DNA from: DATMNI01 sp035570275
Lineage (GTDB): Bacteria; Acidobacteriota; Terriglobia; Bryobacterales; Bryobacteraceae
DNA length: 64,000 nucleotides
Assembly: GCA_035570275.1 (NCBI GenBank)
Contig: DATMNI010000279.1
Span: 22,677-86,676, forward strand
Direction of reading: 5' to 3'
Both the position numbers and the translations under genes were made by a program. The notes beneath the pieces were generated by a model. The model worked only from the letters and a program-made list of their open reading frames with translations, did not search any database and was not told where the DNA came from. Positions 7,973 through 17,757 of this stretch are shown piece after piece. Within the stretch, counting starts at the first letter, position 1, and the number at the start of each line of letters is the position of its first letter.

Positions 7973-9913
7973 CTAAAGAGTCGGGGGACCGAACGCGAGC
8001 AGCAGATTTCCGGGCTGCCCCCCTTGGAATCCGGTGTAACCCGAGGTCACGAATACCATGCCGTTGACAACGATGGCGCCGGCCGAACCGATGGAGCCGC
8101 CCTTGGCCTCAATGCCATTCACGGTCTTGACGTCCTGGGTAGTGTCGTATTGCCAGAGAATCTTTCCATCAATCGTGGAGAGCGCCCGGAGCGCGCCGTC
8201 GAGCCCGGGAACGAACAGGACACCCGGGGTAGCCGTCAGCGCGGCGGTGAAGCCCGAATGGGTATTCATCGATTCCTGCGGAGGAATCGTCGTCGCCCAT
8301 TTCTCGACGCCGTCGGACAGCCGCACGGCGGCCACCGTACCGCCACGCATGGCGAAATAAGCGGTGTCGCTGTCGGCAGCGCCACCGAACACGATCTGCC
8401 CGCGGCTGATGTCCGACTTCCACACCAGAGCGCCCTTGCGATCGGGATCATGCGCCCAGACCATACCGGATTTCTGGCCGGCGATCAGGAGGCTTCTGCC
8501 TCCGGGCATGTCGATCATGATTACGCCCGCCGAGAAATCCCAATCGGGGTTCGTTTTGGCATCGGGGCAGTAGTAGGACTCAGGCATCGGCGCGCGGCCG
8601 CCACGTCCGCCGGCGGCTCCACGTCCCGCACCAGCACCGGCACGCGCCGCACCGCGGCCAGCCGACCGCGGCGGGAATCCGGCCGGCGGCGGGCCTTGAA
8701 CACAGCCGGTATGCCACACGTCGCCCGGTTCATCCTGCTGGACCCAGAGAATTTTCCCGGTGTCCAAATCAAAGGCCATGATGGCATCGGAGCGGCCAGT
8801 ATCCGGCTCGGAAAACGCGTTGCCGGTGCCGACGTAAACCGCGTGACGCTTGGGATCAATAGTAGGCGGACCCCAGACACCCCCTCCGGCGGGTCCGAAG
8901 AAGTCCTTGCCCGCGGCGGACTTTCTTTTCGTGGGCGATTCATCGATGGTGTAGGTCTTCCAGACTTGCTTGCCGGTAGCCGCGTCAAGGGCCGCCATCA
9001 TGCCGCGGAAGGTGCAGCAGGGGTAATTGAAGCTGGAGGATTCGGGTTCTTCCAGCGAGGCGACCGGCACATACAGGCGTCCATTATGGAATTTGATCCC
9101 GGCGGTGATGCGGGACAGCGGATGGGGATCGACGGCGACTTTCCATAGCAGTTCGCCGTTGGCGGTATCCACCGAGTAGACGTTGCCGTGGATGTCGCCA
9201 AAAAAGGCCGCATACCGGGTGGATCCGGGCTTGGCGGCAGCGATGGTCAAGGCGCTGCGAATTCCAGCCTGCGCCTGGAAAGACCAGTTGACACAGCCGC
9301 TGGCCGCATCGATGGAGTAGACGAACCCCGAGTCTGAGGCGACAAAGATCCTGCCGTCGACGAAGCTCGGTTCGTTATAAGCCGACGAAGCGGCAGGGAG
9401 TCCGAAGGCCCACTTCAGTTGCAGGCGGGCAACCGACGCAGCCGAAATGTGGGCTGCCTTGGCGGATTGGAACCGGGCGTTTACCAGATCGGGACTCCAC
9501 CCGTTCCAGCCGGGAGAGGAGGTGAGATCCTTGATCGGCGGATTGCTGGAGCAGCGATTCGTCATCGCTTTGACATCGCCGCTTTCGGCCGCACCCAGCT
9601 TGCGGCCGGAAACCCATTCGGCGATATCGCGCTTCTGGATATCGGTGAGGTCCGCCGCCTGGCTCTTCATGTTCCCGGTGGTGAGGGCCTCGTAAATCTT
9701 TTCCGGGGTCAACTTCTTCAGCATGGCCGGAGGCGGCGCGCTATCGAGTCTTCCGTGGCAGCCTTCGCACGTATTGCCAAAAATCGTCGAACCCGCGCCT
9801 TCGTTGCCGCGCACCTGCGCGATCGGCTGTGAAGGCGGCTGTGCGAGCACCATCAGGGAGCCGAGAGTCCCTACGCCGAGCCCGGCTATCAAGCGAACCC
9901 TAGAACTTTTCAT
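7973..9913 (-). CDS. PQQ-binding-like beta-propeller protein with N-terminal cytochrome c domain
   Basis: The chosen ATG at 9913 gives 646 residues beginning MKSSRVRLIAGLGVG, a signal peptide. A single c-type haem motif CEGCH lies near residue 50 and is followed by an MKSQAADLT segment that could supply the Met ligand. The rest is an outer-membrane or periplasmic propeller of repeated blocks of the type A-x-D-x-x-x-G-x-x-x-W, as in PQQ alcohol dehydrogenases. A Gly/Arg/Ala-rich insert lies near residues 420-450. The unusual order (cytochrome first) is common in Acidobacteria. It is probably an electron-donating dehydrogenase, though PQQ-binding residues were not verified. It is co-directional with the ThuA fusion. 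Confidence 0.85.
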   Translation of the reverse strand: MKSSRVRLIAGLGVGTLGSLMVLAQPPSQPIAQVRGNEGAGSTIFGNTCEGCHGRLDSAPPPAMLKKLTPEKIYEALTTGNMKSQAADLTDIQKRDIAEWVSGRKLGAAESGDVKAMTNRCSSNPPIKDLTSSPGWNGWSPDLVNARFQSAKAAHISAASVARLQLKWAFGLPAASSAYNEPSFVDGRIFVASDSGFVYSIDAASGCVNWSFQAQAGIRSALTIAAAKPGSTRYAAFFGDIHGNVYSVDTANGELLWKVAVDPHPLSRITAGIKFHNGRLYVPVASLEEPESSSFNYPCCTFRGMMAALDAATGKQVWKTYTIDESPTKRKSAAGKDFFGPAGGGVWGPPTIDPKRHAVYVGTGNAFSEPDTGRSDAIMAFDLDTGKILWVQQDEPGDVWHTGCVQGPPPAGFPPRSAGRGAARAGAGAGRGAAGGRGGRAPMPESYYCPDAKTNPDWDFSAGVIMIDMPGGRSLLIAGQKSGMVWAHDPDRKGALVWKSDISRGQIVFGGAADSDTAYFAMRGGTVAAVRLSDGVEKWATTIPPQESMNTHSGFTAALTATPGVLFVPGLDGALRALSTIDGKILWQYDTTQDVKTVNGIEAKGGSIGSAGAIVVNGMVFVTSGYTGFQGGQPGNLLLAFGPPTL

Positions 9914-10290
9914 GCTGCATTGCTCTCCATTCGCGACAGAAACCAGGTAGCGGGCCAAAAGTCTTACTTGTACTCGCGACCGTTTCAGAGATCCATTCGG
10001 TCCTCTATCTTATCAGAAGGTAATCCGCGCCCTGCATTTTGCGGTGCGGGTGGCCAGGGAGCGTGGTTCGCCGCTTGTTGCCGCCGCCGCTACCGCCTGC
10101 TACCGTCCCAGACCGCCGGCCGGCGGAAGGGGAATCATCGCGAGCAACCGCACCCGGGCTAGGTCAGGCCGCAACATGCCGGCGCCATGCGGAGGCGTGG
10201 TTTGGGTGAGGTGCACCAACCGGCGTGGTTCATCACCCGCGACGGCAAGGATCGCGATGCCCGCTGCAAACTTGCCGGAACCGCGGGAAT
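9914..10290 (+). other. intergenic region, no gene seen
   Basis: About 380 bp between the PQQ/cytochrome gene and the small isomerase-like gene. Short open frames exist on both strands but none has a family signature, a clear ribosome site or consistent codon use. It presumably holds the promoter of the PQQ gene. Confidence 0.5.
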
Positions 10291-10578
10291 CTATCGCGGT
10301 CCGAACCCGCGATACGGTTGGAGTGGAATGACCCACAGGAGTTCCAGCATGCCAGCCTGCATCAGAGGCAGCGTCGCTAGCGCATTCCGCACTTCTCCCT
10401 CCGACGCGGCTTCAAACAGGATGCAGGCCCCCGGCATATCGCCGCGCTGCCAGATTTGTCGTATGATGCCTTCCGCGTAGAGGGACCGTACGCGCTGCGA
10501 CTCGGCTTCGGCAAAAGGCGCGAACTGGGCATCGGTGAATGCCTCGGTACGGCGCCGGGAAAGCGTGAGGAATTGCAT
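10291..10578 (-). CDS. muconolactone isomerase-like small protein
   Basis: The 95-residue protein matches the muconolactone delta-isomerase-like alpha/beta barrel family. It begins MQFLTLSRRR, has a central helix carrying ESQRVRSLYAEG, then IIRQIWQRGDMPGACILFEA, and ends with LPLMQAG...VIPLQPYRGFG. The family name comes from an aromatic-catabolism enzyme, but stand-alone members in soil bacteria are mostly uncharacterised. No other aromatic-degradation gene is adjacent, so the actual reaction is open. Confidence 0.75.
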   Translation of the reverse strand: MQFLTLSRRRTEAFTDAQFAPFAEAESQRVRSLYAEGIIRQIWQRGDMPGACILFEAASEGEVRNALATLPLMQAGMLELLWVIPLQPYRGFGPR

Positions 10579-10960
10579 AGGTAGATTTTAGCGGTTTGCT
10601 CGACCTCGATCTCGCTAATTTGCCGGTTTCCGTTTTCTCGCATCCATGGGTGGAAGAAACTGGGCGAAGAAAACGCCTGACGATGCCCCAGCCCCGCAAG
10701 TGGTGGCCGCTGTCGTGCGGCCAGAACGTGGTGGAGACGGTGCGGATTTGTGGAACGAGCGTGACCGGGCTGCCGATGAAATCCGGATCGCCGGCGGCCT
10801 GCACGACGGTGGTTCATCCCGAATTTCTTTTGGCGTTTCGGCCCGAAAACCCGATACTCATCGTCAAACGTGTATTGTATAAAGGGGTCGGGACACACGC
10901 GACTTGTGCGTCAGAGCACCAAATTTTTCATTGAACACAGAGGGTAAGGGAGGCCACTCC
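10579..10960 (+). other. intergenic leader of the TonB receptor, no gene seen
   Basis: About 380 bp upstream of the receptor. Open frames on both strands lack family similarity. TATTGTATAAAG near 10874-10885 contains a TATTGT/TATAAA-like -10 candidate for the receptor. The ribosome site AAGGGAGG lies at 10946-10953. Confidence 0.45.
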
Positions 10961-13900
10961 ATGTTACAGAGAGGCAATTGGAAGAGCCAATACCGTTCGA
11001 TTTGGCTCACGTATGCGGCGATCTTCGCGCTCGCTGCCGGAACCGCAATGGGGCAGATCGCCGGTGGTGGCGCCATTCAAGGCACCGTCACGGATCCTAC
11101 CGGGGCTGTAATCCCGCAGGCCGCCGTGACCGCCATCAACGCGGCAACCGGTGTGCAAACCGCCCGCGTCACAACCGGCGCCGGCTTGTATGTGATATCG
11201 CCGCTGGCAGCCGGGGAGTATAGCGTCACCGTATCGGCGCCGGGCTTTCAGACTCTGACGCAGCAGCATGTCGTGGTTGATGCCACCGCTACCGTCGGGT
11301 TGAACCTGGAACTCAGGGTTGGCTCAGCCAGCGAGCAGGTCACGGTGGAAGCCAACGCCCCGTCGCTCCATACCGAGGACGCCACCATCGGCGTCAGCAT
11401 GGGAAACCGGGTGTACGACGCGCTTCCCCTCTCGATGGGAACGGGAGTGCCGAGAGATCCTACTTTGTTTATCGCCCTGGTGCCCGGCGTGGCGGCGGTG
11501 GTAACGCAAGCGTCCGGACCCTCCTACACGTCGTTCAACGGGGCCCAACAGGAAACCAACGAACTCTACCTGGAAGGGATCGCGATGACCTTCCCCAACC
11601 AACAGGGCGATACACGCGACCTGTCATTGGGAGTTTCGGTGGAGGCCGTGGAACAATTCCAGGTTGAAATCAACGGCCAAAAAGCCATGTACCAAGGCCA
11701 GGGAATGCACAACTACGTGCTGAAGTCCGGCGGCAACCAACTTCACGGCGCCATCTACGAGTATTTCCGCAACACGGACCTGGATGCCCGCGGTTTCTTC
11801 TCTCCGTTCGTTCCGGTGGACCACCAGAACGAGTTCGGCGGCAACATTGGCGGACCGGTCAAGAAAGACGAGATCTTTTTCTTTACTAACTTCAGCGGAT
11901 ACTATTACAACACCGCCACGGCGCCGGTCTTTCTGTCGATTCCCACGGTGGCGCAACGAACCGGTGATTTCAGCGCCCTGCCGACGGTGATCTACGACCC
12001 CGGGACCTACGCGTGCACGGGCGCGATTTGTTCCAAGCAGCCATTCGCAGGCAACCAGATTCCGGCCAGCCGCATCTCCGGCGTGGCGAAATCGTTTCAG
12101 TCTTACATGGTGGCTCCCAGCAATCCGAATCTTCTGAATAACTACCTTTCCACCTTGCCGAAGTCCTTGAGTAACAAGAATACGACCAGTAAGGTGGACT
12201 TAAACCTCTCATCGAAGAATCGCTTATATGGCCTGTACGCCCGCGGTAAGTATGCCACGGATTACACCGGTAATCTCACGCCGACCGGAACCGCGCTTCC
12301 GCTGCCTTACAACAGCTCGTCCGGAATCGTCGAAGAGATGCCCACCATCGCGCAGATTCACCATACCCACGTCTTCAGTTCCACGTGGCTGAACGATGCC
12401 AGCTTTGGTCTCACCCGGATCTGGATACCACTCTTCAGCAATACGGCGGCGGGCGCATACCCGGAAAAGGCCGGATTGACAGGCTTGCCGCCGGGGAATG
12501 CGGCGCTGCAATTCCCGGCCATCAACTTCGCCGGTCCCAACGCACCCATCAATTGGGCGACCACCGGACCGTTCAATGAAGCGGAGAACAACTTCACTTT
12601 TCAGGACAACGTGCAGTGGGTACACGGCAAGCATGACGTGACATTCGGGTTCCAACTGCAGAGACTACAGGACAATCGCACTCCCGCCGACACAGGAAGC
12701 AACGCCAGTTTCAGCTTCAGCAACAACGAGACAGCCGGGTTTTCCCCTACAGGATCTCTGCTTTCCACCACCGGCAATGCCTATGCCAGTTATTTGCTGG
12801 GCGCGGTGGATTCAGCCGCCATCGCGCAGAACTCGGTGGTGGTATTCGGGGCCCGTTACCGCGATTACTCCGGGTTTGTGCAGGACGATTGGAGAGTGGG
12901 CACGCGTCTGACCCTGAATCTCGGCCTGCGGTGGGACGTCTTTGGTCCCAGCCGTGAAGTGAAGAACCGGATGGCATTCATGATTCCGACGGTACCGAAC
13001 CCCGCGGCGGGAGGACGCCTGGGCGCTCTGCAATTCGCCGGCACCGGCCAGGATACCTGCAATTGCGACGCTCCCTACGATACTCACTACCGGAACTTTG
13101 AGCCGCGTATTGGCCTGGCTTACTCAGTGAATCCCAAGACCGTAATCCGGGCGGGGTTCAACATGAATTACGCCCACGGGGCGGCCGGCATCGGCGGCAA
13201 CGGCAGCGGCGCGGGGCCCAGCCAGTTGGGGTTCAACGCGAACGCGACGTTTTCGAGCCCCGCCACCGGATTGCCGGCGTTCACCTGGGACCAGGGTGTG
13301 CCGGCGTTCCAGAAGCCGCCTTTCCTAAACCCTGGGTATGGGGCCGGTTTTACGACAACCAATCCCACCGGCGCGATTAGTGTGCCCTATGCCAGTCCGA
13401 GCCTGGCGGCACGGCCGCCGTACTATATCAACTGGAGCTTCGGCCTGCAGCGTCAGTTCGGTTCCAGTTGGACGGCCGGCGCCGCTTATTCGGCCAGCGT
13501 GGGACATTTTCTGCCGCGCAACGGCGACACCGGCGTCTGGACCAATTCCATTCTGCCGCAATATCTGGTGCTCGGCTCACTGCTGGGCGTGCAGGCTACA
13601 CCCGCCAACATCGCCGCCGCGCAGGCCATTGTTCCTGGCGTGGCGCTGCCGTTCAGCAATTTCCAGGGAACCATCGGCCAGATGTTGAAGCCATTTCCCC
13701 AGTACTCCGGAGTCACTTATTACTCCGGCAATCTCGGGAACTCAACGTATAACTCGCTGCAAGTCACGCTGGAGCGCAGATTTGCCAAAGGATTCACCAC
13801 GCAGACCGGGTACACATTCAGCAAGGAAATTGATAACTCCATCGGTGCGGGGACCAACCTTGGCGCCGTGGGCGGCAACCGGAACCCCTACGCTGGAGGG

Positions 13901-14509
13901 CTCGACAAGGCGCTTGGCGCCATCGACCGGCGTCACGTTTTCCACGCGACCTTCCTTTACGCTCTGCCGTTCGGCAAAGGCTACGGCTTGGGTAATGGCA
14001 ATGCCGCGGTACGGGGACTGGTGAGCGGGTGGCAGATTTCGGGGATCATTACATTCTCTTCCGGAGCGCCCATTGCCATTACCGGTTCCGGCTGCAATAC
14101 GCCGGGCATTACTTCGACATGCATTGCCAGTTACAACCCTTCGTTTAGCGGGCCGGTGCTGATCAACGGCGACCTCGGCAGCGGTAATGCTCTGGGTGCG
14201 GGCGCGCTGGCATACTACGACAAGCGGGCGTTTGCGGACCCGGCGGCGTACACCTTCGGGAACCTGCCGCGATCGGCTCCCTTTGGTATGTTCGTACCCC
14301 ACCTGCTCGATGAATCCATCAGTCTGCGGCGGGAAATCGGCATTAGGGAACGCTGGAAACTGGCCATCACGGCGGACGTATTCAACGTAACGAACTCCGT
14401 CCATTTTGCGGCGCCCGGAACGAATATCGATTCCGCCAATTTCGGCCAGGTCTCGACGACCACCAACCTGCCGCGCAAGATCCAACTGAATGCTCGAATC
14501 ATCTTCTAA
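10961..14509 (+). CDS. TonB-dependent receptor with carboxypeptidase-regulatory-like domain (acidobacterial type)
   Basis: The start ATG at 10961 follows AAGGGAGG. The 1,182-residue protein has a signal peptide ending near AMGQ and a carboxypeptidase-like (CarboxypepD_reg) domain at about residues 35-115 (GAIQGTVTDPTGAVIPQAAV...). A plug domain runs to about 270, with EAVEQFQVEINGQKA and the YVLKSGGNQLHGAIYEYFRN block. A long beta-barrel ends in RKIQLNARIIF with the terminal Phe used for outer-membrane insertion. No TonB-box or ligand could be assigned. This is the Oar-like family that is greatly expanded in Acidobacteria and usually presumed to import large carbon compounds. The gene is intact, unlike two relatives at 22153 and 27209. 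Confidence 0.93.
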   Translation: MLQRGNWKSQYRSIWLTYAAIFALAAGTAMGQIAGGGAIQGTVTDPTGAVIPQAAVTAINAATGVQTARVTTGAGLYVISPLAAGEYSVTVSAPGFQTLTQQHVVVDATATVGLNLELRVGSASEQVTVEANAPSLHTEDATIGVSMGNRVYDALPLSMGTGVPRDPTLFIALVPGVAAVVTQASGPSYTSFNGAQQETNELYLEGIAMTFPNQQGDTRDLSLGVSVEAVEQFQVEINGQKAMYQGQGMHNYVLKSGGNQLHGAIYEYFRNTDLDARGFFSPFVPVDHQNEFGGNIGGPVKKDEIFFFTNFSGYYYNTATAPVFLSIPTVAQRTGDFSALPTVIYDPGTYACTGAICSKQPFAGNQIPASRISGVAKSFQSYMVAPSNPNLLNNYLSTLPKSLSNKNTTSKVDLNLSSKNRLYGLYARGKYATDYTGNLTPTGTALPLPYNSSSGIVEEMPTIAQIHHTHVFSSTWLNDASFGLTRIWIPLFSNTAAGAYPEKAGLTGLPPGNAALQFPAINFAGPNAPINWATTGPFNEAENNFTFQDNVQWVHGKHDVTFGFQLQRLQDNRTPADTGSNASFSFSNNETAGFSPTGSLLSTTGNAYASYLLGAVDSAAIAQNSVVVFGARYRDYSGFVQDDWRVGTRLTLNLGLRWDVFGPSREVKNRMAFMIPTVPNPAAGGRLGALQFAGTGQDTCNCDAPYDTHYRNFEPRIGLAYSVNPKTVIRAGFNMNYAHGAAGIGGNGSGAGPSQLGFNANATFSSPATGLPAFTWDQGVPAFQKPPFLNPGYGAGFTTTNPTGAISVPYASPSLAARPPYYINWSFGLQRQFGSSWTAGAAYSASVGHFLPRNGDTGVWTNSILPQYLVLGSLLGVQATPANIAAAQAIVPGVALPFSNFQGTIGQMLKPFPQYSGVTYYSGNLGNSTYNSLQVTLERRFAKGFTTQTGYTFSKEIDNSIGAGTNLGAVGGNRNPYAGGLDKALGAIDRRHVFHATFLYALPFGKGYGLGNGNAAVRGLVSGWQISGIITFSSGAPIAITGSGCNTPGITSTCIASYNPSFSGPVLINGDLGSGNALGAGALAYYDKRAFADPAAYTFGNLPRSAPFGMFVPHLLDESISLRREIGIRERWKLAITADVFNVTNSVHFAAPGTNIDSANFGQVSTTTNLPRKIQLNARIIF

Positions 14510-14548
14510 AACGGGTCGCCAGGCGGCCGCACCCCGATGTTGTAAGAG

Positions 14549-14579
14549 CCGCTGTTATAGAGCGACACCGCTCTAGCGG
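14549..14579. terminator. hairpin between convergent genes
   Basis: CCGCT-gttat-AGAGCG-acac-CGCTCT-AGCGG forms a bulged stem of 11 pairs midway between the receptor and the convergent porin gene. There is no U-run on either side, so Rho-independent termination is uncertain. A bidirectional stop signal is the natural guess. Confidence 0.4.
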
Positions 14580-14621
14580 CGGATTCGGTCGAGCCACGGG
14601 AGAGCACGCGCATACCGTGGA

Positions 14622-16067
14622 TCAGTTTCCTTTGCGAAATTTGTCGAACGGGACGGCGTCTTCGATGTGAACACGGAAACTCACGACGGACGCAGGGCCC
14701 CGGTCCTGGTTATAGCCGGGGTTCGTCACGTGTTGGTAGTCGATCGCAAGGGAGATTCCGCGCCAAAGGTGAGCTGTGTAGTACGTCTCGAAGATCTTCT
14801 CCAAGCCATAATTCAATCCGCCGTCGCCAAGGATGAAGCCCTGCCCTCCCAGAGCCAGGTAACGCCTGTGGTCACCGGTGATCCCATTGGCGACGAACGC
14901 AGCGCCCATTTTGTCCTGGGGGCGGTGCCACGGCTTGCCGCGAAAATCACTGCCAATCTCCGCGGTCCGATCAATTTCCGTGTAAGCGTACGATTCCTTG
15001 GCCCCTTCGTTCCAACCAAGACGCCCAAAGGCCCGCCACAAGCGAGTCAGCTCTTGTTCACCATTCAAGCCGAAACCGTATTTCACCCTTCCCTGCTTGC
15101 GGTATAGGGTGACGTCCGGTACGGCATCCTTACCTGACAGGTAGCCGTTGATGGCGTCGCGATAGCTGCCCATATTGGCGTGATTGACGAACCCAAGCGC
15201 GCGCACTACGCTTAGACGGTTTGGAAGGAAAGCTGTGTGGTATTCGAATTCGAGATTCTCACCGCGAGCGCGGGAAATGTTCCAATCGAGTTGGACGCCA
15301 TTGGCCACCGTGGGCATCAGCATCTCCCCAAACCGGGCTGCCCAGGTTTTGGTGAAGTATTCCGCCACTAGTCCATAGCTGTAGCCCCGCGTGTCAGCCG
15401 CATAATCATAAGCGCCGTTGTTGACGAGCGCCCAGTTCATGAACTGAAGGTGGCTGTCGCTGCCAACGGAGTTGAGGTCGAAAAAATCGACAGTGCTCAT
15501 CTTTCCCAGACGGAGTTCCAAGCGTCTGACGGGAACCGTCGAAGCGAGCGACAGGGGATTCCGCGTGGCTTCGGTGGTCTCCTTGCTCAAGGCGATGGTA
15601 TAGTGCAGCATCACTCGCGAGACATACGGATTCTCAGAAAGCGTGGGATTGCGAACCACGTCCACATTGGTAAAACCGGCGATGCCGAGCGCACCGCTGA
15701 GGCCGGCCCCACCGGCGCTTTCGATATCGGTAAGGATTTCCAGACGCCTCGCAATTTGGAAGCCGGTGTAGAGCGTCTCGACCCTTGACGTGGCGTGTTC
15801 CCGTTCAGGCAAGAAGCTGTTCGGCCCGGAGTATTTCGCGTCGAACGTTGGGTGCTGCTGGCGAATGAAATTCCCCTGAACCGAAATCCAGAAGCGGTTC
15901 CAGAATGATTCCTGGCCGCCCGAAGATGGCGCCGGCGCGTCGTTGCCTTGAGCGAACGAGGGCCAAGGTGCAAGAATGAGGACGGTAAGCAGAAGTCGCA
16001 AGGCCCTACCATGGTTGGGCACATCCCATGCTGATGTCAACGATTCCAGATGTTCCGCGCTGAACAT
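14622..16067 (-). CDS. OprB-type carbohydrate-selective porin
   Basis: This 481-residue outer-membrane protein has a signal peptide ending around WPSFAQ (residue 40). The OprB-family C-terminal pattern is present: YGLEKIFETYYTAHLW, then IDYQHVTNPGYNQDRGP and an amphipathic closing strand. The middle region has alternating aromatic strands typical of a 16-stranded barrel. OprB porins pass sugars and small anions. Here the gene is divergent from a PstS-type phosphate-binding protein with a 71-bp shared promoter region, so uptake of phosphate or sugar phosphate is possible. That is inference only. Confidence 0.85.
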   Translation of the reverse strand: MFSAEHLESLTSAWDVPNHGRALRLLLTVLILAPWPSFAQGNDAPAPSSGGQESFWNRFWISVQGNFIRQQHPTFDAKYSGPNSFLPEREHATSRVETLYTGFQIARRLEILTDIESAGGAGLSGALGIAGFTNVDVVRNPTLSENPYVSRVMLHYTIALSKETTEATRNPLSLASTVPVRRLELRLGKMSTVDFFDLNSVGSDSHLQFMNWALVNNGAYDYAADTRGYSYGLVAEYFTKTWAARFGEMLMPTVANGVQLDWNISRARGENLEFEYHTAFLPNRLSVVRALGFVNHANMGSYRDAINGYLSGKDAVPDVTLYRKQGRVKYGFGLNGEQELTRLWRAFGRLGWNEGAKESYAYTEIDRTAEIGSDFRGKPWHRPQDKMGAAFVANGITGDHRRYLALGGQGFILGDGGLNYGLEKIFETYYTAHLWRGISLAIDYQHVTNPGYNQDRGPASVVSFRVHIEDAVPFDKFRKGN

Positions 16068-16075
16068 TCACCGGT

Positions 16076-16093
16076 TCGTAACATTGGCGTAAT
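16076..16093 (+). promoter_or_regulatory. 11-bp-spaced direct repeat TCGTAAC/GCGTAAT in the porin-pstS divergent region
   Basis: TCGTAAC and GCGTAAT are separated by 4 bp, so the half-sites repeat every 11 bp, the geometry of PhoB boxes. The match to the enterobacterial CTGTCAT half-site is only partial (3-4 of 7 each). A similar TCGTAAC half-site recurs upstream of the OlsF-like gene at 24817. Confidence 0.3.
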
Positions 16094-16138
16094 CTGAGCC
16101 CTTGCGTTTCGTTGTGAGTATAGAGGTACAGACGAACG

Positions 16139-17590
16139 ATGACCCGATCCCGGACGAAGGCGATGAGCCGTTTTATTTGCTGCTGCGCCATAGCCGTTCT
16201 ATCGCTTGCCTGGCAACCGGAAAAGGGCGGGCGTATCAGACGTCTTTACGTGGAACCGTTCACTACTAAAGCAAGGGCGGAAAAACTCCGGGAGGACGTT
16301 ATCGCCGAACTCCGCAAGCTGAGTTCGATCTCATTGGTTGCGGGCGAATCGGGTGCGGAAGCAATACTGGGTGGCGGCGGGGAGGTTTGGGTCAAGGGTT
16401 ATCGCAGTCTAAATCCGAGGTCGGGCAGGTTGCCGTCGAACGGCACACCCGTGTATGCCGGCTTCCTATCCGTGGAGTTGAGAAATACCAGAGGTGAGAC
16501 GCTTTGGTCGTATTTGGTAACACCGGGGACAGCATCCGAGGACGTCTCCAAAGACCTTGCAACGCGAATTGCAAAACATGTGATGGGAGCGTTGGAACGA
16601 GGGGAAGACCCACCTCGAAGGGCTTCCTTGTCTCAACCCACGACCATCTTGAAAGGAGCCGGCGCTACGTTTCCCTATCCCGTATATGCAAAATGGTTCA
16701 CGAATTACCGGCGCGAGAATCCGAATCTGGAGATAACTTACGACCCGATCGGGTCGGAGGCCGGGGTTCGCAGACTACTTGCCGGCGGCGTGGATTTCGG
16801 CGCTTCGGACAGTCCGGAAGCGATTCGCCAGCTTGCCCCCACCGAGGAGGACAAGTATTTGCTGTTCCCGTCGGTTGTCGGTGCGGTGGTCCCCATCGTC
16901 AATCTGCCAGGCTTAACGAGCGTTATCGCATTCACGCCGGAGGCCCTGGCCGGTATCTATCTCGGGAAGATCAAGAAGTGGAATGACCCGGTGTTGAGGC
17001 AAGCCAACTCAGGCCGTCGCCTTCCTGACCTGGACATCGTAGTGGTTCACCGCGCGGACGGCAGTGGCACGAGTTATGCCTGGACGGATTATCTTTCGAA
17101 GACAAACCCCGCGTGGAAAGCTCAGGTAGGTTCCGGTTTGGCCCCCATTTGGCCAATCGGCCGGGCGGCGAACGGGAATGAAGGAGTGGCCAGGCTCGTG
17201 AAGGAGTTGGGTGGATCGATTGGCTATGTCGAGTTCATCTATGCGCTTCAGAACCACCTCAGTTTCGGGAAAGTTCGCAATCGCAACGGCGAGTTCGTTG
17301 GAGCCAGCCTGGAAAGCATTGGAGTCGCCGCGAGCCAGTCCTTCGACATCGGGGATGACTTCAAGATTTCCATTGTGAACCCTCCGGGAACCGGTGCTTA
17401 CCCAATTGGGTCTTTCACGTGGCTTATTGTTCCCGCTCATATCGCCGATGACGGAAAGCGAGATGCGATCACAAGCTTTCTCCAGTGGATGCTGGGGCCG
17501 GGCCAAACGCAGGCAGCCGCCTTGGGGTATCTTGCACTGCCGAAGGATCTGGTAAGCCGGGAATTGGCTGCGATCGGCAGAATTCACTGA
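16139..17590 (+). CDS. pstS: PstS-type phosphate-binding protein with extra N-terminal domain
   Basis: The 483-residue protein has an N-terminal signal (hydrophobic ICCCAIAVLSLAW; start could be 16139 or 16163). Residues about 165-480 are a PstS-type periplasmic phosphate-binding module. It shows ILKGAGATFPYPVYAKW, YDPIGSEAGVRRLLAGGVDFGASD, the HRADGSGTSYAWTDYL phosphate-binding segment and a QNHLSFG...KVRNRNG region. Residues about 25-155 form a separate domain (AEKLREDVIAEL, EAILGGGGEVWVKGY, YAGFLSVELRNTRGETLWSYLVTP) not found in ordinary PstS. No pstCAB genes follow, so this may act as a stand-alone binder with the divergent porin or serve transporters elsewhere. Confidence 0.88.
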   Translation: MTRSRTKAMSRFICCCAIAVLSLAWQPEKGGRIRRLYVEPFTTKARAEKLREDVIAELRKLSSISLVAGESGAEAILGGGGEVWVKGYRSLNPRSGRLPSNGTPVYAGFLSVELRNTRGETLWSYLVTPGTASEDVSKDLATRIAKHVMGALERGEDPPRRASLSQPTTILKGAGATFPYPVYAKWFTNYRRENPNLEITYDPIGSEAGVRRLLAGGVDFGASDSPEAIRQLAPTEEDKYLLFPSVVGAVVPIVNLPGLTSVIAFTPEALAGIYLGKIKKWNDPVLRQANSGRRLPDLDIVVVHRADGSGTSYAWTDYLSKTNPAWKAQVGSGLAPIWPIGRAANGNEGVARLVKELGGSIGYVEFIYALQNHLSFGKVRNRNGEFVGASLESIGVAASQSFDIGDDFKISIVNPPGTGAYPIGSFTWLIVPAHIADDGKRDAITSFLQWMLGPGQTQAAALGYLALPKDLVSRELAAIGRIH

Positions 17591-17757
17591 CTGCGCCGAT
17601 CCGCCGGAATGGCTCGAACATCCCGGTGTGCGGCATCGCGCCAACCGGGGTTACGAAATCAATCAACATGCGATGAATAGCGCATTCTATAGGCGTTATA
17701 ACCGATCCGATTCGCAGACTTCATCTGGTGTTTACAAACCCTCGCGAGAATTGGCTG

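Noticed and set aside
10596..10934. Open frame upstream of the receptor
   Set aside because: No similarity or ribosome site; composition resembles noncoding sequence.
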